64,000 bases of DNA, taken from positions 23,610,693 through 23,674,692 of the forward strand of contig CM060174.1 in NCBI GenBank assembly GCA_030549775.1, in the 5' to 3' direction. Below are positions 1-8,689 of this stretch, one piece after another (position 1 is the first letter of the stretch; each line of letters begins with the position of its first letter). Made by a program: the position numbers and the translations under genes. Origin of the DNA: Tamarix chinensis (Eukaryota; Streptophyta; Magnoliopsida; Caryophyllales; Tamaricaceae). Below the pieces are notes generated by a model. The model was given only the letters and a program-made list of their open reading frames with translations. It did no database searches and was not told the origin of the DNA.

Positions 1-404
1 TTATTTTTAATCTGTAGGGAAAAGGGAGGATGGACTTTATATTTAGATGAGTTTTCCAATAGCTTAAGTGTTGGAGGTAGTGTGGTTTTAATTGACCCAA
101 ATGGTATATCGATGGAATATGCATAGATATTTGATTTTGTTGCAACCAATAATGTGGTTGAATATGAAGCTTCATTGGAAAATCTTTAACTACCTAAGGA
201 TTACAGGAAGATAAAATAAAGTTATATAGTCACTTAGCTTTGGTCGTCAACTAATATGATGAACAATGTGAAGTTAGGGATTCCTTTAAAAAGAAATATT
301 TATGGAAGATTATTGAAGGAAAAAAAATAATTTTCATCTATTAAAATAGAAAAAGTACCACGCAACCCTATTTCGGTGGTTGAATATGAAGCTTCATTAG
401 CAAA
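1..404 (+). pseudogene. RNase H fragment of a Tat-lineage Ty3/gypsy element
   Basis: Translation from about base 28 gives the pattern of the second RNase H found in Tat-lineage gypsy elements: WTLYLDEFSNS (first catalytic Asp), then a Gly/Val-rich strand, SMEYA, and NNVVEYEASLENL (catalytic Glu). The C-terminal part is recognisable as IKIEKVPRNP followed by LANLKA. In the living family this domain degrades the RNA of the RNA/DNA hybrid during reverse transcription. Several in-frame stops (after MEYA and after LENL) and frameshifts show it is dead. The 5' part lies outside the window. The reading continues only at about 6,350, where the integrase of the same lineage resumes, so the bases between are a later nested insertion. 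An identical 23-bp stretch occurs at 154-176 and 376-398. Confidence 0.7.
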
Positions 405-1490
405 TCTAAAGGCTTAAGAATTTTTGAATTCCCCTCTCCTCTCCAAGCGATTTGATCTTTATAGTTGAGGCTATTATAGAGAGAAAACTTCGTGATTTTT
501 CCTTTAGGATAAAATTAGTCTTGTTAAAGTTGTCAAACCCAACATCACTTCAACATAAGGTTGGGAGATAATGATAGATTCTACTTTTGTTTATGATCGA
601 ATCCTATTTTAGCTTCTATAAAAATTTTGGCATCAAAATCTGGGTTTTAAATTGCTAACCTTAGAGAAGATCCCTCCCTCCATTTTGAAGACAAAAAATT
701 CACCTTAACAAGCACCGAATAAGGTTCTTGATCATTTTATATGATTATGGATTGTGTTATTTGAATCTTGATGAAAATTATTGAAATCTTGCATGCATGA
801 TTGAATCCTAATTTGAATTTTTGATAGGGTGAATAGTTAGGTTTTACAATCTTGAAACTAATCTGGAGTATTTTCATGAAAAATATTGGTTGAATACTTA
901 TTAAGGTTTTTGAGTAAACTAAGAGGGAATAATCGTGTGTGTTGATCATTTGTGTTCTTTGTTTTAGTGAGACTTATTGATCATGATTTACACTAGATTG
1001 AGCCTAAACATTTTATGATAATTACTTGCCTATGGTAATCAAAGTCAGAGAGTTAATACAAATTATGCACTTTAAACTATGTTCAGTTCTAAAATTGGAT
1101 AGAGTATTCTTAGAGTTTATTTTGTGCATTACATGCATATTAATGTGAAAATATTGGATTTTACCTACTACAAAATAGGATATGATACATGCATAACCAT
1201 TCAAGTCCGATCGAATTGATTAGGGTTATTTTTGTTGAATTGTATATCAAGAACATAACAATAAATGTGTAGAGTGTGAAAATAAATTTCTTTTTGTGAT
1301 AAATTTATTTTTGACCTTTTGGTTAACATACTTGAGTCAAAAAAACTTGCAAGAACCAACTAAAGACCAAGATGTAAACCATTTTGATTCGGGTTTTTAA
1401 CCAAAGCCCAAGAAGCACTAACCAATTGTTGAGTGTGTTTTTGCAATCCAATACCAATGGAGGAGAAGTAAAATATTCAAGTATTTTTCA
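405..1490 (+). mobile_element. Gypsy family-2 fragment: LTR 3' part, primer site, leader, gag start
   Basis: This segment matches the reverse complement of 4,610-5,800 nearly throughout and also resembles the minus-strand copy near 26.4 kb. About 405-627 corresponds to the last part of the LTR. At 628-639 the sequence TGGCATCAAAAT stands where the homologous copies have a recognisable initiator-Met-tRNA primer site, so it is taken as a decayed primer site. A leader of about 840 bp follows. At 1,467 an ATGGAGGAG start context matches the gag start of the right arm, but a stop follows within five codons and the homology ends at about 1,490. Confidence 0.55.
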
Positions 1491-1494
1491 AATC

Positions 1495-1935
1495 AATACA
1501 TCATCCATGTCTATCTCATCGGAATAAAGAGAACTAAATTGGTTAGTCGATCAACCACTATCCAAATCATGTCCAAGCCACTCCTGGTCCCATTCAATCC
1601 ATTAACAAAGTGTATAGAAATGGATCCCACTTCCACTTAGGTATCTTTAAAGGTTGAAAAAACTATACTAGCCTCCTATTCTCAACCTTGACCTTTTAAC
1701 AAGTTAACCACCTCAAAACAAACTTGTATACCTCTCTCCTCATACATGGACACCAATACATCATCCTAAGGTCCATATACAAATTATCTCCTACAAGATG
1801 GACATAATAAGGTGTATAATGATCCTATTTAAGTATCTTGATCTTTAGATCATTACAACTTGGCGGTACATACCATCGATCTCTAAATCTAACATTACCA
1901 TTATCATAGATGTGAAACCCTAAACAAATTTCTCA
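1495..1935 (-). pseudogene. Integrase fragment of a chromovirus-type gypsy element
   Basis: The minus strand reads, from 1,935 downward, a zinc-binding H2C2 region (VRFRDRWYVP, then DHYTPYYVHL and YWCPCM) followed by the linker and the start of the catalytic core: PLKIPKWKWDPISIHFVNGL and IWIVVDRLTNLVLFIPM. This is the KWEHITMDFVTGLP / VDRLTKSAHFLP pattern of Del/Tekay-like and related chromovirus integrases. The first Cys of the CxxC pair is lost, the first catalytic Asp of the core is replaced by His, and stops interrupt the reading frame. It is sandwiched between two plus-oriented family-2 pieces and reads the opposite way, so it came in by a separate event. Confidence 0.6.
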
Positions 1936-2204
1936 ACTAATATAGATACAATCAATTCACAACTAAAGCAACTTACCACTATATAAAATCAATTGAAAAA
2001 GTTTGAGTTAAAATCTAACAAGAAAATTTGGTTCCATAATGTGCAAGAGGAAAGGAAGCTCTATGGAGATGGAATGGGAAGTACAATAAGGAAGAACACT
2101 CCATAAATAGGAAGACATATAAGCTCATGTATGGGAATAAAGAATAATCACTATGATGTGGGAGTAATGAATTATTCTATGTGATGGAGGAGCATAAATC
2201 AATG
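1936..2204. other. No gene recognised
   Basis: AT-rich sequence between the integrase fragment and the next family-2 piece. I see no coding pattern and no clear repeat. Confidence 0.5.
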
Positions 2205-2954
2205 ATCCTCAAGATTATCGCAATTTGGCATACTTGATTATGGAACCAATCACATTATAAATCTTTGATTATAATAATATGAATAACCTTGATGATATTA
2301 CTTTAATTCCTTCTTATAGGTATATAGCATATTTGTAGGAAGAAGATCAAACCATTTCAAAAATCAAGATACATAAGATTTCATGTGTGACAAGATATTA
2401 GAAAGTAAACTATTGTGCATGAAAGTCAACTCTAAAATTCAAGAGACATAGTCAACATTTGATATCAACATCATTTTTTTATTATGATTCGTGTTAGTTG
2501 TTTTTATATACTAACTAAATTATTTTGTTTGTAATAGTCTTTGTTTATTCATATATTATATAGGATATAAATATAGTGTTAATCCTGGTTGGTGTTCTAG
2601 TTAGTCATTTATGTGTTATATAGCTAAAGTAGTGTGCTAGTTAGCAATGTAAGGCCCTTATATATTGCATGGTCTCTACAACTTGTAACATGATGTTTGA
2701 GTATGTTTAAATCTAATACAGGTAAATCACATGGTTAATTCTCTCTTTATTATTAAATCATCCTACCTAAGAATACTTTGAGTAATCTTAGATAAGGTGA
2801 CATTCAAAAGTTTATTTTTTATTGAGTTCTTTATTAATTCTTTCTTGAACATCTTCATTCCTTCTTCTCCTTCGATCAACCACTAATCCTAACTCATTGT
2901 ATAGTCACATAATTCTTCAAAATCCTTTGAATACTTGAGTTATTATAACAATCA
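2205..2954 (+). mobile_element. Family-2 pol end plus LTR-like sequence
   Basis: Bases 2,207-2,260 translate as DPQDYRNLAYLIMEP, the C-terminal pol peptide that recurs in this window at 6.2 kb (minus), 22.9 kb, 27.1 kb (minus), 28.4 kb, 31.6 kb and 55.1 kb (minus). It is followed by about 560 bp of AT-rich, LTR-like sequence. The part around 2,705-2,730 resembles 30,820-30,860 (both contain aaatctaata followed by aatcac). Gag homology begins directly after it at about 2,955. The LTR edges could not be fixed. Confidence 0.4.
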
Positions 2955-3576
2955 ACTATGACATCATAATAAATGATTCAAGGTATAAAGCTTGATTTTT
3001 CTGACTTTATTGGTAAATTTGATGTTAAATTATTTCTTGAGTGGTCACATGAAGTTGAGGTTATAGTTGAATTCAAAGATTATCATGATGATAAAAAGTA
3101 TAAACCAGTTACTCTTATGTTTAATAATTTTTCTAGCATGTGGTATGATAACTTGAAAAGGACTGGAGAAATAAAAGGAAAATCTAAAATCAAGTCTTGC
3201 GATAAGCTTAAGAAACACTTGAGAAAGAAATTTGTACCTAATGAGTATGAGAAAGACAATTATATCAAAGTAACTACTCTTAGAAAATGACTTTTAAGTG
3301 TTGAAGAATATGTTAAAGAGTTTGAGAAATTAACACTCATATGTGACATTTATGAGAAAAAGTAACAAACATGTGCTAGATTTCTAGGCAGCCTTAATAT
3401 GATGATTTAAGATAAAGTTGAAACTTGTTTATATGAATATATATTTGAGATTTGAAAAGAAAATTAAATCCACTAAGCCTCATGCCAAACAATTAACTTT
3501 TTCTACAAAGAACCAGCCAAATGCACAAGCTACAAAGTACGGGTCGGGTACCTCAAGTGCTACAAATATTGATAAG
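2955..3576 (+). pseudogene. gag fragment (left arm of the inverted repeat)
   Basis: An open stretch of 105 codons at 2,973-3,290 has the conserved plant gypsy gag pattern: IKLDFSDFIGKFDVKLFLEW, EVEVIVEFKDYHDDKKYKPV, MWYDNLKRTGE, DKLKKHLRKKFVP and YEKDNYIKVTTLR. After a stop the reading goes on with SVEEYVKEFEKLTLICDIYEK and ARFLGSLN, again typical. Gag forms the particle that packages element RNA. The N-terminal segment (about 100-150 residues) is missing because the insertion at 1,491-2,954 separates it from the start at 1,467. Several stops follow 3,290, so the copy is non-functional. The homology stops exactly at the short central inverted repeat. Confidence 0.75.
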
Positions 3577-3683
3577 AAGTGATGTTTGGGTGTATGATCT
3601 GAGGAATTAGAGATGATTTATCAAATATGAGCCATATCAAGTTGGATGTGATGTTCCAAGTAATCATACACCAAACACCACTT
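3577..3683. repeat. Short inverted repeat, MITE-like, at the centre of the large palindrome
   Basis: The first 22 bases (aagtgatgtttggg and onward) and the last 21 bases (ending caccaaacaccactt) are reverse complements apart from one mismatch and one single-base gap, around a spacer of about 64 bp. Terminal motifs of the GTGTTTGGTGTA kind are common in small non-autonomous DNA transposons of the Harbinger or hAT type. I could not establish a target-site duplication. A related gag copy at 24.5 kb does not contain this sequence, so it is an insertion. Confidence 0.55.
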
Positions 3684-4640
3684 ATTATAAACATTTATAG
3701 CACTTTAGGTGCCTAACCCATAATTTATAGCTTGTGCATTAGAGTGGTACTTTGTGGAAGAATTAATTTTCTTGGCATGAGGCTTAGTGGACTTGAATTG
3801 CGTTTTAAATATCAAATATAGATTAATCATATCATCAAGAGAGTCATATGTACAATTTTTAAATTTATATCCATTCATCATATTAATGCCACCAAGAAAT
3901 CTAGCACATTTTTATCCCATTTTCTTATGAATGTCACACATAAGTGCTAATTACTCAAAATCCCTAAAATATTCTTAAACACTTAGATGACCTTACCTAA
4001 GAGTAGTTAGCTTGATATTATTACTCATACTCCATAGGTACAAATTTTTTTTCTCAAGTGTAATTAGTTTATACTTCTTAAACTTAAGAGTGGTTAGTTT
4101 ATGCTTTTTCTCATTATGCTAATCCTTAAATTCAAATATAACCTCTACTTCATTTAACCACTAAAAAAATAATTCAATTGCAAGTGCACTATAAAAATAA
4201 TAAAGATAAAAAAAATTTACCTTTATTTTCTCTATTATGGTATCTTGGTTAATCGCCATAGCATACTCAATTTCTCCCACTTCCTTGTGATCAAGTTTTG
4301 TGCCTATGTCTTCTCTATTAGATGTCTCGGTTAATGGCCATAGAATTCTCAATTACTCCCACTTCCTTTTGATTCTCTATTATCATGTTTCAATTAATAG
4401 TCACATTTTTCTTCCTCTTACTGGAGTGGTTTTCCATATTACACTTCCCATTTGGGATCTAGATCCCTTTCCACACGCACATTATGGATCAAATCTTCCT
4501 AAAAAAATCATGACTCCAACATTTACAATTGAATTTTTCTGGTAGGAAGCTGATTTAGTTGAGAATTGGTTGCATCTAGATTGGTTGTGAGCTTTTGTAT
4601 TACTTCAAAAAGAGCTTGAAAAAGTTTCTCCTCCTCCATT
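3684..4640 (-). pseudogene. gag fragment (right arm of the inverted repeat)
   Basis: Read on the minus strand from 4,640: an ATGGAGGAG start, the N-terminal helix EEEKLFQALFEVIQKLTTNL, NQDTIIEKIKV, EVEVIFEFKD, then SVXEYFRDFE, ALMCDIHKK and ARFLGGINMM, all parallel to the plus-strand gag at 2,955-3,576. It lacks the middle block with the WYDNLKR motif, so there is an internal deletion around 4,090. Stops and frameshifts are frequent. It includes the gag N-terminus that the left arm has lost to an insertion. Its inner end coincides with the central short inverted repeat. Confidence 0.65.
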
Positions 4641-5534
4641 GGTATCAAATTACAAAGACACACTCAACAAACGGTTAATGCTTCTATAATTTTAGTCAGA
4701 AACACAAATCAAAATGATTAGCCTCTCGGCCTTTAAATTGTTCCTATAGGGTTTTTTACTCAAGTATTTTAATCACAATTTCAACTATCAAATTTAACCC
4801 AAACACACATTGATTTTAACACCTACATGTTTATTTTTAAGTTCTTGATATAGAATTGAACAAAAATAATCCCAATCTATTCAGTTGGACTCAAATGGTC
4901 CTCCATGTCTAATATCTTATTGGGTAGTATATAAAAACCAAGATCGTCACATTAATTTACATCCAATGAATGAAAGAAACTCCAAGAATAATCTATCTAA
5001 GTTTATAACTACAGACAGTTAAAGATGTAACCAGTCAAGGCACCAAATCAACACAAATCTTTCATGTTTTAGTCAAAGATCATATGAAAATTATTATGGG
5101 ATGTATGATTAGTATTTAACTCTCAAACTTCAATTACCAAAGGTAAGTAATTATCATGTAATGTTTAACCTTAATCACGTAAAAAACACACTGAATAAAG
5201 AACACAAATGATTAAATGACCAACACACACGATTATACCATTTTAGTTTACTTGAAAACCTTATCATGTATCCACTTTTATTTGATAGGTATTTTCACGC
5301 AAACACTCAAGAATTTTTTCAAGGTTTGCACATGTAACTACTCACTCTATCACACATTCAAATCTAAACTTAATCATGCATGCAAGATTTTACAAATTTC
5401 CTTCAAGATTCAAAGAACACAATGAAGAATCATCAAGAATGGTCAAGAAAATTGATAGGTGGACATTTAGGGTGCATTTGTTATCTTCAAGGTGGAGGGA
5501 GGAATATTCTCCATAGGTTGGTGATTCAAGACCT
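4641..5534 (-). mobile_element. Family-2 leader between primer site and gag
   Basis: About 890 bp between the primer-binding site at 5,535-5,547 and the gag start near 4,640, read on the minus strand. It is partner to 640-1,466 in the inverted repeat. Its length suits an untranslated leader. No conserved protein is visible. Confidence 0.5.
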
Positions 5535-5547
5535 GCATTTGATACCA
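5535..5547 (-). promoter_or_regulatory. Primer-binding site, initiator Met-tRNA type
   Basis: The minus strand reads TGGTATCAAATGC. The first eight bases match the canonical plant initiator-Met primer site (TGGTATCAGAGC), and 9 of 12 positions match overall. It sits directly next to the LTR end, as expected for the start of minus-strand DNA synthesis. Confidence 0.55.
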
Positions 5548-6345
5548 AAATTGTTGTGGATTCTTAAAGAGGATTAAGTTATACACTCAAGCAAATATCT
5601 TTCATTATATACCAACGTGGTGTTGAAGTGATGTTTGGTTTGAATGGTAGGTTTTGATGCCATTCTACTTTGGGATTGGATCTTCAACAAGTTAACTTTG
5701 ATTCTAAGGAGAAATCACAAAGTTTTCTCTTGAGAACAACCTCAAAACATAAAATCAACTCACTTCGAGAGGAAGGGGGAATTCAAAAAGTCTTAAGCTT
5801 TTATTCAACTTGATGTTATTCATGTACAAGCTTGACAATAATACCCACATATGAGTACACTTAGCTTATCCATCACTAACTAATCACTAACCTAACCACC
5901 TTAAGCTAGCTAGATTAAATAGTTAGTAAAAGAATTAAACTAATAAAATATACCCCTATAACCTACATACAATACTCTACAATTACAACTTACAATACAT
6001 CACAAAGTATAAATACAAATCACAAATCAAAACAAAACCCTAATCATGTAATACATGTAATAATCAAGTAACTGAACTCTTTATCTTGTATCTTTATGTT
6101 CTAGTAAACTTTATAACCATTTCCTTATCTTTGTCCTTGTCTAATACACTAGGTATCTTTGATTAATTATTCTTTTAGAAAACATACAAAATATCTTCGA
6201 GGATATCTTACGAAAACATTAGTCGCATTAGGGTTTTCAAGAATAATTAGTACCATTTCCAAGTATGCTAACTCTTGATAATGTATAAAATAAGAGTGTG
6301 ATGTTCCTACATTAGAGTATATAATAGGATGGTTGATGGACATGA
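5548..6345 (-). mobile_element. Family-2 5' LTR containing a pol C-terminal peptide
   Basis: Minus-strand sequence upstream of the primer site. From about 6,330 to 6,190 it encodes SNVGTSHSYFIHYQELAYLE followed by LENPNATNVFVRYPRRYF, the same peptide found at the end of pol in other copies. After it come roughly 640 bp of LTR-like sequence. The part at 5,548-5,800 pairs with 405-627. The outer limit (about 6,345) is placed where Tat-lineage coding sequence resumes on the plus strand. Confidence 0.5.
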
Positions 6346-6349
6346 GCAA

Positions 6350-7438
6350 GGATCAAGCTGAATTATGTGAGATTACAAAAATGTCCATAGTGGATGAAGG
6401 AATTAATAGATTACATAGAAGTAGGGAATCAATTGATTGAGAAAAATATATCATTAGAACTAAGAAGAAGGTAAGAATTTTTTTTAATGAATAATGGAAA
6501 ACTATATAAATGATCTCAAAAAATGCCAATGTTAAAGTGTTTGCCTCAAACTACAGGATAGGAAGTATTGAACAAAGGCCATGCAAGAATATGTGGACTA
6601 TATCATGCTTCCAAATATCTCTCAATCAAACCTTACCTTAAGGTTACTATTAAAAAACTATGTATTAAAATGCTGAACCAATTGTACAGCAATGCCAATG
6701 ATGTCAAAAATTTACCCTGGCATAAAGTTTTCCTACTTCAGAAGTACAACCAATCATAAGTATGTTACCATCTACTATGTAGGAGGACTAATATTTTTGG
6801 ACCATCTAGCCTTGATAATGATTATACATCAAATATATGCTACTAATTACTCTAATATTTTTACATGGTGCCTTTCAAACTAACCCATTAAGTGAAGTTG
6901 TTGGCCAAAAAATATTTATAATAGTTGTTGTTGATTATTTTATAAAATGGGTAAAGGTATAGGCCCGAGCATTGATTCCTAAAGATATTGTAATTGATAA
7001 TTGCAAACAATGTAGCAATAATAAATAAAGATAATTTTGTGAAAATTGAGAAATTGATTATCGATTTTCTGTAGTACCTCATCTACAAGTAAATTTCATT
7101 TTATAGTAATCTATATGGACATTTTATATCGTGATAAGATGTTAACCACTAGTTTCAAAAAAGTGTAACGATTAGGTCGAATGTTATAATCAAGAAATAC
7201 TTGGATCATTGTGATGGCATTTGAATAGGGCTAAGTGAGAATGGGTGGATGAGTTGTTAGAAATATTATGGGCTATCAAGATAATTATAAAGAACCCAAT
7301 GGGAAAAATTCCTTTCAATTTATCTTTTGGGGCTGAGGAAATTTTACCAATGGAAATAGAAATGAATTCAAATATAATCATGCAATATGATCCTAAAGAT
7401 AATGTAGTGGCCTCAAAAATTAAGAAGGAATTGTTGTA
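6350..7438 (+). pseudogene. Integrase of the Tat-lineage gypsy element
   Basis: The continuation of the element begun at 1-404. From about 6,400: DYIEVGNQLIEKN-like linker, NNGKLYK, then the zinc-binding region NKGHARICGLYHASKYLS. The catalytic core is visible at about 6,880-7,000 as EVVGQKIFIIVVVDYFIKWV. The C-terminal part of the core is open for 64 codons at 7,245-7,439: MDELLEILWAIK, GKIPFNLSFGAEEILPMEIE and MNSNIIMQYDPKDN, the WAYRTT / ETPFSLAFGTEAVIPVEI pattern of Tat and Athila-type integrases. Frameshifts and stops break the middle (7,000-7,200). In life the protein inserts element DNA into the host chromosome. The coding region ends at 7,438. Confidence 0.7.
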
Positions 7439-7879
7439 AGCAAAGAGATTTAGTTCAAATGAGGACTAATAAATACAATAAAACAAGTAAATAAATACTA
7501 CAACAAAAGACTAAAACATATATAATTAAGGGTAGGAGACTCAACAATAAGGAAGGTTGAGTTCTATAGTAATGGTAACTAAGGCAAATTAACAGCTAAA
7601 TAGAAAGGTTTGAATCAAGTAATGAATCAATTTGTACCATCCACATTCACATGAGCTTATGAATAACGAACTTACATTGCAAATGCTTGGTATCAAAAAC
7701 ATTTGAGAAAAAAAATTTGAAAATTTTATTGGTATTGACTTAATAGTGATATTTGTAACATTTATTTCTTCATAAAGCATCTACCTATCAATGTAGATAA
7801 AGAAATGGAGGTATATATATATATATATAAGCATGTTTAGAGAATGTCTTTTGTAGTAAATATGCTTGCCAATGACACA

Positions 7880-8195
7880 AATCTTCAATTCTATACGTAA
7901 TTCCTTAAAGAACAAGGACATTGGAAAAATTCTATACATAAGCCCTTAAATAATGAGGATGTTGGAAAATCTCTATACTTAAACCCTAAAACAACAATGT
8001 CATCTAGCTCTATACATAAGCCCTCAAATAATAAGGTCTTCAAGCTTTATACGTAATCCTATCAACATAGAGGTTATCAAGCTCTATACCTAAGCTCTCA
8101 AACAATAAGATCATTGAGCCCTATACCTAAGCCCTTAAACAAAGAGGTCACCAGCCTAAATACGTATGCCCTCTAATAATGAGTCTATCATACAC
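7880..8195. repeat. 37-41-bp tandem repeat downstream of the Tat pol
   Basis: The core ctatac(a/g)taagcccTcaaa recurs at about 7,891, 7,932, 7,973, 8,010, 8,047, 8,084, 8,121 and 8,158. The first two intervals are about 41 bp, then five of 37 bp. Tandem repeats in the long 3' untranslated region are known for Tat/Ogre-lineage elements, and the place fits: about 440 bp after the integrase stop. Confidence 0.75.
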
Positions 8196-8689
8196 ATAAG
8201 ACTAAAATAAGATAAGAACATCTATTGTAATGAAAGACAAATGCATTCTCACTCATAACGACAAAGCTCATATAGTGCACCATTGGTCAATGTACCTAGG
8301 CCATTAAACCCACTAAAAATTGCCTGGTGACATTTCAGATGATGTGCCTATGTTTCTATAGTGCAATCATCATCCAATGTACTAAGGCTACTGAGCCCAA
8401 TATTGAGGGGTTTGGTTGGTCCATTTGGTTTGATCAAGCAATGGTTTCTAGATCAAATCCTATCTTAGTTAGCTATAGCTAAAGTATAATAACAATTTGA
8501 AGTGTCAATTATGAGCATTATAAAAATATTTCAGCCTTGGAATCACAAGATTTTTAAGATTTTATATATAAAGCAATACTAAATGCTACTTCATAATCAT
8601 TATTTATCTCAAAGGTATGAAAAAGTTGCAATGAAGATGATAAAGAAGAAAATGAAAATAAATAAGATAATATATTCAAGATTCATATT

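Larger units (their letters stand above)
405..5800. repeat. Large imperfect inverted repeat made of two gypsy halves
   Basis: Bases 405-1490 are similar, as reverse complement, to about 4,610-5,800 (LTR end, primer site, leader and gag start). Bases 2,955-3,576 are similar, as reverse complement, to 3,684-4,350 (gag). The left arm also holds an extra block at 1,491-2,954 with no partner on the right. The arms have diverged substantially (about three quarters identity by eye). The centre is a short inverted repeat at 3,577-3,683. Both arms stop at the same gag position, which is easier to explain by inverted duplication than by two independent insertions. The whole nest splits the Tat-lineage element present at 1-404 and 6,350-7,438. 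Confidence 0.65.
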
